Below are positions 22,301-34,203 of a stretch of DNA of 45,000 bases, piece by piece. The position numbers were made by a program, and so were the translations under genes. The number at the start of each line of letters is the position of its first letter. The stretch's first letter is position 1. The stretch is from positions 951,728 through 996,727 of the forward strand of contig NC_090166.1 in NCBI RefSeq assembly GCF_017916325.1, in the 5' to 3' direction. The notes beneath the pieces were generated by a model that was not told where the DNA came from, made no database searches, and saw nothing but the letters and a program-made list of their open reading frames with translations. The DNA comes from Leishmania martiniquensis. Taxonomy: Eukaryota > Euglenozoa > Kinetoplastea > Trypanosomatida > Trypanosomatidae.

Positions 22301-23554
22301 ATGACCGACGCCCCGGGCCCGATGAGAGCGTAAGAGGCAGAGGGCGACGAAGGCAAAGCGGCGCAGAGGCATGGGGAGGCGGAAGGGACCCCCACGCCAA
22401 AGAAGACGGCGATGAGAATGCCACTCTCAGCGATGGACGTGAGGGGAAAGGGAGGAGGGAGTGGGGAGGAAGGACGGCATGCGGGAGGAATTTAGAAGGG
22501 ATTCGCACAGCGGAGCAGGAGCGGGACGCGCGCCGCTACGCAAAGGCGACGCAGAGCTCAACGAGCTGCGGCAGAAGGTGCCGCAGAAAAAAACGAAATC
22601 GCGGCCTGTCGCATTGCACGGGTACACACACACACACAGGTACAAAAGGGGTGAGGGTGAAGAGCGAAGAGAGAGCGGTTCCCATAAGCAGTCACGTGCA
22701 TCTATTGGTCCACAGGTAGGCTTGCGTGTGTGTGTGTGTATGTGTGAAGGGGGGAGGGGAGGAGTAGAGCGAGGGTGAAGGAAGGAAGAGACCGGGAAGA
22801 CATACGTCGACAGACTACCAAGCAGATCGGGTCTTGCAAGTATGTACGAAGCTGACACAATACAAACAACCGCCCCGCAAAATAAAAAAACGCATCCAAT
22901 GTGCCCAGCACGAGCAAACTGCAGCTCCGCCTCGGCCACCAGAGCGGCAGCGCACAGACACAGAGACGAGGAGATGCGAAGGGCCATGCCCCGCTACCGG
23001 GTAACGTTTCGGTTCACCGAAGAAAGGCGTTGCGCCCGCTGAGGCAATAGCGAAAGAGGCCGCGCAGAGACGAAGAGGTGTGTCTTCGGCGCCGCCTCTT
23101 TTCTAAAGGCGAAGGGGGGGGCAGGGAAGGAAATGCTCACGCGCGGGGGGAGGGAGGGAGAGGTGAAAAGGACCGTCATCTTCGGGGCAGCGGTGCGACA
23201 ACAAGGAAAAGAGGGGCGAAGTGTGATCACTCTGAGGAAGCGCGCTTGTCTTGTGAGGACTGAGTCCAAGCGAGGGAGCGGTGACGGTGGTGAGCAGAGG
23301 GAAGGGAAGAAGGGAGGGGGAGGGGGGAGGACGAGGCGAGCTGAAGCCTTGCGCACGCGCCAAGCCCACGCAAGCTGTGCCCCATCTTCTCTACACGTGC
23401 GGCAAATGCAAAACGCTAACATCACTCCCCCTCTCCTCCCTCCCCTCCCCCCGCTAATCAATGAAGGCAGTCAGCCCACACGTAGGGAAGAGCTGCTGAG
23501 CGGCTCAGATGAAAGCCACGATACACATATACACACAGGGTTTCCACGGGGGGA
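19372..23554. other. 4.2-kb intergenic region between members 1 and 2
   Basis: No convincing gene. Open frames on the minus strand at about 20245-20991 and 21810-22508 start only at GTG and have UTR-like composition. It contains (GT)n or (CA)n arrays near 19425, 20102, 21764, 22624 and 22725 and many GA tracts. A compositionally balanced stretch at about 20790-21560 has no identifiable content. Confidence 0.55.
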
Positions 23555-24679
23555 CTACTGCCTCGATTTACAGCCAACACCGTCTGCTTCACTATCTTCT
23601 TTCGAAGGTGTTTCCACGCTGAAAACGGTCTCCGACTCACGGGAGATGTACTGCGCTCTGCCGTACACATTGTCAGCATCTTCGATCCGGACTCGGTTGC
23701 CATACGTGTCACAGCAGTAGCCGTCCACCACGGCATGCGTGTCTTGGCTGTGTGGCGAGCAAGGGTCCCTCGCCACGCTATGGCGCCTACGCCACCGCCA
23801 TGGTTGACGGCGCCTGCTACCCAGCGCATCCTCTGCAGGCCCTCGCGGGACCAGTGAGGCAAAGGATAGCCTCCCACGATCCGCATACTGCAGCGACGCT
23901 GCGGAGGCAAGCGGCACGGCACTTTGGATGCTGTAACGCATGAGACCCATGGGCGCTAACGGGTTCGCGTTGATGAGAGCGAGTGGCCGGACGCCATGCG
24001 CCATGGGGTCCAAATCGCCGCGTTCACGACTGTGATGGGAGCTCCGCAACGTACCGGCACCACCGACTTGACGCGGAGTCGACGTCGCACCGACATCAAA
24101 GCTGCCTGGAGTGCGATCATAGGGGCTGTGGCCATGTTCGCTGTGGCTGGCGGCGTGTGCTCTAAAGCTTCTCTCGCTTCCAGTTGTGCGCGTGCTGGAG
24201 CTTCGGTGACTCCTTGGGGAACTGCCACGGTGCTGCCAGCGATCGTACGACCTAGTATCGTGTGCCTCGGGTAGCGGATCGCCTCCGTCATGTTGAGCGC
24301 TGTGCTCTGCCTCCGAAGTGGGCGGAGGGTGCGGCGCCGGGGTATGGGCCGCATACGGATTGCCGCCGCTATTCTGCGGCGCCTCCATGCTGGGGCGCTC
24401 ACGCATGCCGAGCTCCTCTTGCTGCCTCTCCCCATCGGCAGCCATGGGGCGATTTGTACGGGGCCCGGCACTCTCGCCTGCGGGTGTGTGAGGATCATCG
24501 TCGCTCACGCGGTTCACGAGAACGGTGGCGGGGATGACCGGTACCGCATCCTCGCCCCACGGCGAGCCGGGCTGAAAGCAGCTGGGCTGGCACATGCTGA
24601 GCGCAAAAAGCACCACCAAAGAGAGAAGCCCCACGGAGCAGACGATTACACAGATGAGGAAGATAAGCCTGAAGCCCAT
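23555..24679 (-). CDS. Single-pass membrane protein with long disordered tail and C-terminal YGxAxY motif (member 2)
   Basis: 374 aa from an ATG at 24677-24679, the longest member. A strong hydrophobic segment spans about 4-28 (IFLICVIVC, then SLVVLFALSM) and is followed by cysteines (CQPSC). The remainder is long, polar and low in complexity, rich in His, Ser, Arg, Gly and Pro, and probably disordered. Near the end Y339-G-R-A-Q-Y-I-S (DNA around 23645-23665) gives the family motif, 36 residues from the C-terminus, followed by an acidic Ser-rich stretch. PATVLVNRVS at about 50-60 resembles SATVLFAAPPG in member 3. No enzyme signature is visible; an adaptor-like or docking role is inferred from the tail alone. 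Confidence 0.82.
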   Translation of the reverse strand: MGFRLIFLICVIVCSVGLLSLVVLFALSMCQPSCFQPGSPWGEDAVPVIPATVLVNRVSDDDPHTPAGESAGPRTNRPMAADGERQQEELGMRERPSMEAPQNSGGNPYAAHTPAPHPPPTSEAEHSAQHDGGDPLPEAHDTRSYDRWQHRGSSPRSHRSSSTRTTGSERSFRAHAASHSEHGHSPYDRTPGSFDVGATSTPRQVGGAGTLRSSHHSRERGDLDPMAHGVRPLALINANPLAPMGLMRYSIQSAVPLASAASLQYADRGRLSFASLVPRGPAEDALGSRRRQPWRWRRRHSVARDPCSPHSQDTHAVVDGYCCDTYGNRVRIEDADNVYGRAQYISRESETVFSVETPSKEDSEADGVGCKSRQ

Positions 24680-26353
24680 CGTTGTGCAGAGGAGGGAGGG
24701 AGGGAAAGGGGATCGAGTCCACGTGCCGCACGGCCGATGGGTCTTGGCAGTGCCCCCCGACCCCCCTCACACAAACCCATACACAGACAGACAGACGCTC
24801 TCTCTCCCAGGATGAAAGAAAGAGAGCCACGAAAAAGAGTCGAGCACGCACTCCTCCCTATCACGTCGGCGTCGATTGGGCTAAGAGAGATGCGGCGGGC
24901 CAGTTTCGGTGAGGAAATACGCAGAGGATGGCGATAGAGAAGAGGGCGCAGAAGACGTGAACCGAGGGTGAATAGTAGCTCCCCCCGACAGCTTGGCGAG
25001 GTAGAGGGGAGGGTGGAGGGGCTGCGGTAAAGCAGGTGAGTACGTGCGCTTGCTTGCGCGGGTGTGCTGGTACGCTTGCAGTCACCCCCCCCCAAAGAAC
25101 GCCCTGGTCGCGCTTGATACGACGAAGGAGCCGTGCCGACCAAGTGCAAGAAAAGTGGGTGGTGGTGGTGGGGTAAAGAACTACACAAGTGAGCGGGGAA
25201 TGAAAGGGGGTGTAGTTCGTGTGCGTACAGGCTCGAGGGTGGCGACTGTGGTGGCTGTGCCGCACCGATAATGCACTCAGTGGGGGAACACATGCCATGC
25301 GAGCCGTCGAAGGCCTTGGATACGCTTGCGTGCCGAGTTGGACAGGCTCTCAGCTCTTCAGGCGCAACTTCGCAGCTGTGAGGTACGCACACCGGAAAAC
25401 GCTGCTTGAGGGAGGCGTAGTTTCGAGTGATCGTGTGCGAGACAAGAAGAGCGGAGGCGACGTTCACGCGTATGCACATGGCCATATTATCCATGCTCCT
25501 GCAACGTGCCCCACGTACTTACGTGCTGCTATGGGATGCAGTTACTGCCGGCCTTTTTACCCGTTTCCTACCGCAGCGACAACAGGAATAACAGAGAGTG
25601 AGAGGAGGGCCGTGAAGGGCGAGACGCAAGAGGGGAGGGAAGGGGGCAGCGGCAGAGCCGATGAAAGGTACCACGCACCATAGAGAGAGAGAGCGAGAGG
25701 CGGAGGCAGACAATGGGGGCACACGCAGAAATGCGTGCGCAAACAGAAAAAAGGGGAGACCGGATGGGGAAAAAAGACCAGGAGAAGTACACACCCTCCC
25801 TCACTCCCCCAACCCGAAGCACAGACGTCGGCATCCACACATATTTCGCAAAACAAGAAAATCAAAGCGACGGCCAAAAAAAGAGAGCAAACATTATGCA
25901 GCAACGAACGTTCGCACCCGCGCAGACGAAGCCTACCACCGCAGCGGTGCTTCAGGACCACCGCCGCCTCTCCCCCGTACACCTCCTCCTCTCCCCCCTC
26001 ACAACAAGCAAGCCGACACGTACGTGAAAGCGGCCGCGCGTGGGCGTTCTAGACTGCACACGGATGCACCCCTGTCATTCCAAGGCCTGTCGGACACGGA
26101 GGCAGCTGCTCCTGTCTGCAAGCCTGCGGAGAGCCCACAGGAAGAGGGGCAGGCCAGCGAGTAGGAGGGGACGAACAGGCGTCCAGTGAAAGCGACGATA
26201 GCCACAACTCGAAAGAGGTACCGCGGCAACGCCCACAGGGCCATGAAGGAGATCACACGCGCATATACATCGCTGCCGAAAGCTATGCACTCAGTCCAAG
26301 TCTTTTACTCTCTTAACCACACCGCCGTCTCCCGGGGCGTTTGCAGAAGGCTT
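24680..26353. other. 1.7-kb intergenic region between members 2 and 3
   Basis: No convincing gene on either strand. A polypurine tract at about 24813-24845, followed on the minus strand by an AG near 24803, could be the splice acceptor of member 2, about 125 nt before its ATG. The middle, about 25200-25560, is less biased but has no supported frame. Confidence 0.5.
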
Positions 26354-26980
26354 CTACCGAGGATGCAGCGGGGGCTGCGTCTGATACTGCGGAGGGGGAG
26401 GGTCGGATCTAGATGTCCGCGAGGAAGCGTCCGCGGCGCGCGGCACGTAGTCTGCCTCGCCGTACGGCGACACCGCCTCGGAACGGCTTGCTGTTCCAGT
26501 ATTCACCGCTGCCGCGCCATCGCAGGCTCCATTTTGGGGACCAGTGGCTTCCGACACTCGTGCTTCAGGGAAGTACTGCGCATAGTTCACGCTGCCGGCT
26601 TGTGTCCCAGGCGGGGCGGCGAAGAGTACTGTCGCAGAGACGGGCTGGCGCGTGTCGCGCGGTGGGTAACCCTCGGCGTAGTTCGCGTTTGCCGGTCCGG
26701 GGGGAAGGGTATCGGCGTAGTAACCAATGCCGCCTTGCGGGTACTGCTGGTAATAGATGTCATGGTAGCGGCCCCCTGCCGGGCGGGGCGGCTCTCCAAA
26801 AGCGGCGGCGGCGCCTCCAGCGTTTTGGGTGCCGACTCTCTCAGCTGCGTAGTAGCCGCCATGATTCAGTCCCGCCGCCTGCAGGCGTTGCCGTCGCCGC
26901 ACGTTGCACCCAATGCAGCAAGAGATGCACAAGAGCGCTGAGGCCACCCCGAACAGCACGAGAAGAAAGTACTCCCGCAT
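26354..26980 (-). CDS. Small Tyr-rich single-pass membrane protein with C-terminal YGxAxY motif (member 3)
   Basis: 208 aa from the ATG at 26978-26980; the frame extends three codons further only through a TTG. A membrane segment at about 4-22 runs into a Cys-rich stretch (CISCCIGC) and then a strongly basic patch (RRRQR), indicating a cytosolic tail and possible acylation. The tail is rich in Gly, Pro and Tyr, with 16 tyrosines in the whole protein, many in small clusters (GGYY, DIYYQQY, GYYAD, NYAEGY, NYAQYF). Y173-G-E-A-D-Y-V-P (DNA around 26444-26464) is the shared motif, 36 residues from the end, before a proline-rich terminus. The function is unknown. The tyrosine load suggests phosphorylation or phase-separation-type interactions, which is inference only. 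Confidence 0.82.
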   Translation of the reverse strand: MREYFLLVLFGVASALLCISCCIGCNVRRRQRLQAAGLNHGGYYAAERVGTQNAGGAAAAFGEPPRPAGGRYHDIYYQQYPQGGIGYYADTLPPGPANANYAEGYPPRDTRQPVSATVLFAAPPGTQAGSVNYAQYFPEARVSEATGPQNGACDGAAAVNTGTASRSEAVSPYGEADYVPRAADASSRTSRSDPPPPQYQTQPPLHPR

Positions 26981-29900
26981 CGCCCACAACAGCAGCTATG
27001 CGGGCACCTTCTGAGTGGCGCCTTGGCAGACAGCGATCCGACGCCGACGCCGATGCCGTGGGTGAGGGTGCGAGTGAGAGAAGGGGGGATGAAGAATGCG
27101 GGTGTGCACAGGGCGTGAGGCAGCCGCAGAAGTTACGACGGAAGCGAGCGACACGTAGAAGGCAGCAGCTGAAGAGCGCACCAGCGATGGGGTGCTGCGC
27201 ACCAGCGTAGATGGAAAGAAAAAAGGGCGGGCGGGCTGTATGAGGGCAGCCAATACCGCCAGAGAACTTGTCGCGTTCCTGCGGTGCGACTCGGCAGACA
27301 AATGGAGGGGAAGTGCGAGAGGTGAAGTGAGAGGGTTGGCCAGAGACGACATTGCGCACCGCAAAGGCGACGCGCCGCACACACGATGGCGCACATCCGC
27401 AGAGATGGGACGGGAGCCGGCGCATCACTCGTTTTGGCAGCCAATGCACCTGGCACAACTGCTTCGCAGGCGTGGGCGGCCATCCCCGGTCGCGAGCTCA
27501 GCGCGCTTGCACAACGAGTCAGTGAGGCATGCGGGCTCCCCTGTGAGGAGGGGGATGCCCTTTCCGTGCTTCTTCTCGTCCTCTTCAACGACTGGCCGTC
27601 ACCAACGCGCGCTGTCAAAGGTGCCGATGATTCAACTGCTGCGCAGCGACGAGACAGCCAGAGGCGAAACGGCGAGCCGTCGTGCCCAGCTGTGCAGGAG
27701 CGAGAAAGAGGTAGAAGAAAGGTGCACCGTTGCCAGGAAATGGCAGGGGAAATGAGGAGGGAGCGAGTGGAGCGGACCGTAGTGGCATTCAGTGCATGCG
27801 AGGCGTGGAAGAGGGGGTTAGGAGAGAGGGGATCGACTAAGGTCACTGCAGGTGGCGGGAAATCAAGTGAGACGCAAGCACCCAAACAACATGAGGGGGG
27901 CGAAACGCGTTAGTAAGCGAGGATGCGGAGGCGGTCGCCATGCACACTCGTCGCCGGCTCGATGCTGGTGACCTCTCTGCTAGCCAAGTACACTACGGAA
28001 CGGAAATCGGCACCGGCACTGAGCAGTCTCGAGATGCCACGCTCAAAGAAGTGCTCGCGTCTCTGGGAAGCCCTAGGCAAAGAGAGAAGCACTTCCTGAA
28101 TCGCTGCCCATTCCTTTCTCAGGTTCCAGCTCGTTCGGGTAAACGTGTTTTTGGCAGCGCCGTGCCGCACCTAGCACCCGCTTTGCCGCCCGTGTCCTGT
28201 GCGTCTCGGCTATCCTGCCGCTTTCACACCTCACCCTCCTCAGCGCCATCGCGAGTAGTGACGCTAATTCGCGACTCTCCTTCAGGTAGCGGGGAGCCGG
28301 CACAAACGTATTAGCAGCAGCTTCAGCAGCTTGTAGATGGAGATCGCATACTCGAGGACGGTGTCTGCCGTACCTCTTTCGACGCGAGAAGCGTGATGGG
28401 CGGCACCGCCCTACGAGGACTACGCAGCGGCGCTGCCTCCGGAATTCGGATGAGATGCCCCTTGCCTCCGCTTTCGCTGCCCTGCCCAGAGAAGGCTTCG
28501 TGCTCGTGCACGGAGCCCCCGCCCCGGGTGCTAAAGGCTGCGGCTCGAGGGCCCATCATGGTCGCCATCACGCCCCCCTCCCATTCCGTAGTAGGGCCCT
28601 CTCTTTGCTGACCTGCTATGGCGCTGGTAGCAGGCGCGATGGGAACAAAAATGAAGCCTGATGGCCTCTACGGCAAGAGAGCAGCGAAACAGTATCGGGG
28701 CGTCTGAAGAGTCTATATCCGATACCCGGTGGCGTGAGCCCAGGGGGGGGCTCAGCGTGCGGTAGCCCTCGCTGTGGCCTGATCGGATGAAGGCGGTAGT
28801 GGCACAGAAGTGGCAGAGCGGGCCGTTTGGCCCGTCCATGTGCAAGCAGAAACGTCACTCGGAATGGCCCACTATGATGACCGAGGGCGACGGAGGCGAG
28901 GCGGGGATGCGCTTTGTGGTTGGCCAATGGAGTGGCAGTGCGCAGTGGGGTCAATTCGACACAGGCGCTCGTGCATGCTGGCCCGGCAGAGCGATAGGGA
29001 AGATGGCAGTGTCACTAGCGAGCGAGAGTGGCTAGCAGCGGACCGGTTTAGGGAGAGGTGTCGAATGGCATACGTGCGGCTGCGGCAGTATTCACTCCGT
29101 GCGCATGCGCGAGAAAGGTGCGCGCTGTGCCGATTGAGGCTTGCCGAGCCGGAAAAAAAAGCAGGCGGGAGAGAGGAAGGGGGGAAAGGATTGATTGTAA
29201 GTGTAACGCCGACTGACTTGGCTCGAGTTTGGCAGGCAGGCCATCAACGCCCACCCGCACGCGCTGTGTGCGGCGTAATCACGGCGAGTAGGCGCCCGCC
29301 AACCAGCATTTGGGTAGTGTTCCGGGCACTATGCCGACACTTGGGCATGCAGGGTGTGTGCGGCGAGCAGTACGCGAGCCGCTCTCTGGGGGCGACACAA
29401 CGTCATAGTGTTCATCCTCGAGGCCGAATACCCGTGCGGACACGGGCAGGTGACTCGGTGGAGGGTAAAAAAGCGATGCGGCCGAGCAACGAAGGCAGAA
29501 AAAAAGTGACAAATGAGGCGGCCTCGGGTCCCTTTGCGTGAACGCCGCGACGAGCGTGATGGGATGTGAAGGGCTCAGGGAGGGCTGACGAGAGAGGGGA
29601 GAGAGCAGGCGCATGCGTGTACGTGTAAAGGGGGGCCCGTGGGTAGGCGGCGACGGGTGATGGCGAAAGAGGAAAGCAAGCACTGAGAAAGGGATCGCAC
29701 AATGGTGCCCTTTCATGGGCGAACAGCAATGCGACGGCACATACACATACAGGGAGAGAGAGCAGAGAGAGACGCACACACACACACAGAAATCAAGAGG
29801 CACCGTGGCGATGGACATCCATCGCGACAGTGCTGGGTGAGCAGCAGGGGAGCTCAGCGACGCTGCAGAAGGGATAAGCAGAGCAAAGAGAAACAAAGCT

Positions 29901-30452
29901 GACATAGACGCCGGTTACCTGTGCGTCTGTGCTTGTGTGTGGGATTGCCGTCGTGGCAGGCGAAGGTGGTGGTGCCAGCGGCACGACCACAAGAGCACCT
30001 GTACGGCATGCATGCACCGCAATACCCACGAAGAGAGCGATTATGGAGAATCAGCCGCACGCTTGCGCAGTGCGTCGTTCACCCTCCAGAACAGCCGAGA
30101 GCGCACAGAGAGAGAGAGAAAGACGAGCGGTTTCATATCTGAAGACGTAAGTGAATGACCACTGCCTAGGAGGAGGTGAAGGGGCAAAGGGGGGTGCAGG
30201 CCTGCGACGCTCTTGTGAGACAGAGCGGCTTCATCGAGCCGCGGCGGGTGGGGCGGGCCGTGGGCCAGGGGTGATGCTCGAAACCGGAGACGAGTCGAAG
30301 GGGGCAGCGGGTGGCCGACGGAACCATTTTCCTGACCACAGCGAAAGAGGAAGTACGTTCGACGTGTTGCGCAACAGCAGCCAAACGTCGTGTTGTCTAC
30401 GTTACCTGGCACAAGCGCTCACAGTGCCGCAGCCGCAGCACCACGGACGACG
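26981..30452. other. 3.5-kb intergenic region between members 3 and 4
   Basis: No gene I can support. A plus-strand frame at 27386-27913 has an ATG and partly protein-like composition, but it opposes the transcription direction and ends in purine-tract residues. The part from about 28100 to 29060 is compositionally balanced and may hold degenerate retroposon sequence. A (CA)n array lies near 29773. Confidence 0.5.
28715..29050. other. Possible degenerate retroposon relic in an intergenic region
   Basis: A GC-rich stretch without purine bias and without a coding frame. Its texture resembles the short degenerate retroposons (SIDERs) common in Leishmania 3' UTRs. No second copy was recognised in the window, so this is a context-based suggestion. 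Confidence 0.2.
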
Positions 30453-31100
30453 CTACCGGCCTGATCTGGCATGCTCGAGATCATCGTGAGAGGGGACGGT
30501 TCTGCCGTGGTAGCCCCTTCTACTGCCATCGTTGGGTTGCCACTCTCCTGCAGGGCGGCTGTAGTACATTGCCGACCCGTAATCGAGCCGCTCAGACTTC
30601 TCCCTCCCACCCCGGAGCTGCTGCTCGCCCTCGTCTTTCTCTTCGTCGGACGTCACAACGCGGCCCACGCACGCACGCGCCTCATCGGAGCCTCGCCGCA
30701 GCGCAAGCGGATTGAAGGCATGCGGATCGGCATTTAAGGAGCCTACTTGAATCCACCTGTCGCCCCCTCGCGAGCGAATGTGGTACGTGACGGGAACCGC
30801 AGAGTTCTGAGGAACAACAGCCGGGGAGGCCTGCGCCAGTCGCCGCAGTGATGTCTCCTCTTCGCTGGATCCACGTCCAGTCGCTGGAGCTGCGGAGTAG
30901 TGCATCGGAATGCCCTCCACGACGTGAACCGTAGGCGGTCTTCGGATATCGCCGTCGTCACCACGGTCATCAGTAGCGTAAGACAGGGCCCTTCTTTCCA
31001 CGGCTTTCCGTCTGCGGTATATGTCGACGCTGCAGATGACCGCCAGCGCACTCAGCAGAAAGATAGCACTAATGCTGAATAAAGCAGCAGTGCTGATCAT
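30453..31100 (-). CDS. Small single-pass membrane protein with C-terminal YGxAxY motif (member 4)
   Basis: 215 aa from the ATG at 31098-31100. The open frame continues to 31274 only via a GTG, and starting at this ATG places the hydrophobic segment (about 4-24, AALFSISAIFLLSALAVIC) at the N-terminus as in the other members. It is followed by YRRRK, predicting a cytosolic tail. The tail is hydrophilic with charged, Ser/Glu-rich parts (TSDEEKDEGEQQ). Y174-G-S-A-M-Y-Y-S (DNA around 30561-30581) is the family motif, 42 residues from the end. No catalytic motif is seen. The first motif tyrosine follows an Asp, as in member 1. Confidence 0.8.
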   Translation of the reverse strand: MISTAALFSISAIFLLSALAVICSVDIYRRRKAVERRALSYATDDRGDDGDIRRPPTVHVVEGIPMHYSAAPATGRGSSEEETSLRRLAQASPAVVPQNSAVPVTYHIRSRGGDRWIQVGSLNADPHAFNPLALRRGSDEARACVGRVVTSDEEKDEGEQQLRGGREKSERLDYGSAMYYSRPAGEWQPNDGSRRGYHGRTVPSHDDLEHARSGR

Positions 31101-33085
31101 ATCCGCGGTGTCACGGATACCTCGCGCGAATGCTGTCGCCTCAGATGACTGCGCCGCCGAGGCCGGATCGCTGCTTTTAATGAGGGGGGGCTGTCTGGCT
31201 GAAGCACTCGAGCAGGCGCTGGGGATGGTGTAAGCGCAGGAAAACAAAATGTGGCAAAACTTTATGCACCCCACAAAAGCGGCATACGCGAGAGCGAGCG
31301 AGAGGGGAGAGGGAAAAGAGAGCCACCGCCGCCACGGCGGACATGCGACTCGCCAGCTTCTTCTGTGGCAGGAGCAGTCCTCGCAAGCAGCGAGGTATGC
31401 GGGGCAACAATTTCACTTTTTTCTGATTCGCTGCGCCTGCCCACGTGTGAAAGGCGCTCGCTCAAAGATAAACGGCGTCGGTGCGACGCTGCACTGGCTG
31501 TATCCGGCAGGATGGCGCTCACGGGAAAAAAAAGACCTCCTCGGCAGGGTGGCGCTCGGACGGGCCCTGAAGCGTTGGGGAGAGAGGAGGAAGAGGAGAA
31601 AGGGGAGGAGGAGAGGTGGAGTGAGGGCTCCTATCCGGTGTTGCTCTTCAAGAGAGCCGCTTAATGTGCGCCTGTTGCGTATGCCTCTCGGAGTGAGAAG
31701 TGCCGCGAAGGCAGGAAGCACAGGGAAGGCACTGGGGACGATGGCGGCCACAGTTCGTGATCCTACTCGCCGTGCGTCGACGCGTTCGTGGGTTTCCACC
31801 TATGCAAGTTTGCCTTGATAGCTTGCCAGGCAGGGGGAATGCACAAAGAGACCGCCCGCGCAGCACTTGAGGCGAGACGCGCAGGCAGATAGATGGGTAG
31901 AGCGAGGGGACAGGAAGGAGGAAGGGCAGCGATTCGATGGGTTACCTGCAACATCCAAAGGCCAAGAAAAATACGAGGAGCCGATGAAGAGGAGAGAGTG
32001 GAGAGAGAGGTTCCTTGCTTGGGCAAGCGGGCGACACGGCAGGCGTGAGGTGAGACCAGCGAGCGCGCCGTACGGTAGAAACCCCCCGAGGTAGGGGGCA
32101 CAGACAGCACCGTTCAGCACCTCGTCAAGAGACTGGGTACTGCCGCGCGCGTCTCTCCCCCCTCTCTCTCACTTTTTCTTCAGCGCCGCTCAACACCTGT
32201 AAGAGAAGTCTCTCAGGCGGCTGAGATACCTTTGCTGTCGCATCGACGCGCTCGCGTGCGACCTCCCACGACGAGGCGCCACGAGACCCTAGCTGTTCGC
32301 TGTTCGTGCATGATGGGCCGCTATAAGGCACCGCGAATTCGCCTTCGGCAGCCGCCACATCACCGGCCGAACGTGATGCGAGCGTCTGTGCTTCGCTCCC
32401 GATAGGGAAAAGGGAGATGGCACGAGCCTACGACGAGCTCACACTCCCAGAGACACAACACAAGAGGAAATGAGAGGCCGAGGAGAATGTCGGGAGGGAG
32501 AGGGGGAGTGGGGGGTGGGGGGCACGCAGCAGCTGAGGGAGCAGAAATGCCATGGGAGGCACCGACGCGATGCAAAGGACGGTGCACGTGAGAACCAAAA
32601 GGGGTGGGATGGGGGAAACGCGACGTTGTCACTGCCTCGATATCTGACGATACCTCACTTCCCCCGGCGGCGGCCGTCGTGAGCGCAGGAACCGGTCCGC
32701 GGACACAGCGACCAGTCGGCATGGGCATCCTCACAGGTGGAAAGAGAAGACTCTCTGTCTTCCCTTCCCCCTTAGCGGCGCGTAAGCGGGTGTGGAGAGA
32801 GGGGAGGGAGGGCGAGAGGATGGGCAAAGGCCGGCGGAGGGAAGGGCAGCGGGGGGGAGTCGAATGGGGGCGCGCGAAATGGACAGAGAGAGAGAGACTG
32901 CACAACAAAAATGGGTGAGAGCGGCGGCGCCACACAGCGGAGAGAGCACAGTAAGAGCAGAGAGCCCCATTCGTGCGCTGCCACTCTATGTGTGACGGCC
33001 ATGCGACTCTCCGCTGCAGACTTCATCCATAACTTTTTCACATGCAGCGTCTCGTCTTCGGAGCGGCCATGTAGTGTTTTTTCTT

Positions 33086-33568
33086 TCTTCAGTGGGTCCG
33101 CCTGCCGCCACACAGCACGCGAGCTCGTCTCCACTCTGCCTAGATGGTCACAGGCTCCCATCGGCGCAGTGTGCGATGCCGCCGAAGGCGTGCCTCACAG
33201 CAGTGCGCCGACTCAGCGGCCGGTGCACGACCCCGGGCCTCAGACCCTTCCCGACCCCCTTCGCCTCACAGCCGCTCCCATTTAATGCGAGTCGCTGAGC
33301 GGTGCATCCGCTGGCACCCGTTCGGGCTGCACCGGCACTTTGCAGACCACATGGCCGGCGCACACACATTGGCTGCTGCGGTCGCTCCGGTGCCGCGCCA
33401 CCTAGAGCCTGACCACCGGCATCTGCTGCGATGCGCCGCGCTGACCTCCTCCACGCAGCAGGCGCGTGACCACGCTCATCGGCAGGGGCGGCTCGGCCGC
33501 TGGCAAGGGTAGGGAGGGGGGCAAGGGAGTGGCTCGCCTCTACCCCACCACAGAGGCACAGATAGACG
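33086..33568. repeat. Dispersed direct repeat, copy 1 (SIDER-like candidate)
   Basis: 33086-33311 matches 43710-43935 without a difference over 226 bp. After a 155-bp stretch unique in length to this copy, similarity resumes at 33467-33568 (to 43973-44077) at a lower level. Both copies have the same orientation, lie between genes and encode nothing convincing. Size, position and partial divergence fit a degenerate short retroposon of the type found in Leishmania 3' UTRs, but I could not verify a signature sequence. Confidence 0.75.
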
Positions 33569-34203
33569 CAGAGAGAGAGAGAGCGCGGGCGAGGCCGCCC
33601 GACGCCCTGAGGTGCTTCCCTCACTTGTGCCACTTGGGGCTAAAGAAGGACGGAGGAGGTGCAGAAATCAGAAAAACATCGGATGCGAAAGGGCAGCGAA
33701 TGGGCAGAGAGGGAGAGAGGAAGGCGTGTGGGGTGAGAGGAGAGCCGGGGATCGTCAAGGGCGCCGCAGCGGCGAACAAGGAGCCGGCCGCGTACCGGCA
33801 GTCGCCTCGATGCCTTCAAAAAGGCTTCTGAGGCGGCGAGTACGGTCCGCTCTGCACAACGGGTCTGGCATGTGATGCGGGAGGGCTCGTGCAACGGCTC
33901 ATTCCGGTAGAAGCCGCCGATAGCCATTCACTACGCAGCCTCTTCAGTCAGACAGAGCTTGTGTGTGCTCTTTTTTTTTGGTGGTGCTGTGAAGTGCAAT
34001 CAGATACACGAGCAAACATATGAAATGAAGTCGAACTTGTCGAAGGTGCGCGTCCCGCAGATACGCTGTCGACTCCAGCAGAGAGCGGAAGGGGTGAGCA
34101 ACAGCAACAGAATGTTTCTCTCTCTCTATATATTAATGTGGCGAGAGAGGAGATGGTAAAGGGGGAGGGAGGGGAGATAGCAGGCGAGAGGATTCTCACA
34201 AGG

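Noticed and set aside
20245..22508. Two minus-strand frames of 248 and 232 codons between members 1 and 2
   Set aside because: Both begin only at GTG and are dominated by tract-derived Ser, Pro, Leu and Cys runs; no membrane-plus-tail pattern or YGxAxY motif is present.
27386..27913. Plus-strand frame of 175 codons with an ATG
   Set aside because: It opposes the direction of all supported genes, has mediocre third-position GC, and its second half is purine-tract residues.
30453..31274. Longer form of member 4 (273 codons)
   Set aside because: The extension needs a GTG start and moves the membrane segment away from the N-terminus, unlike the other members.
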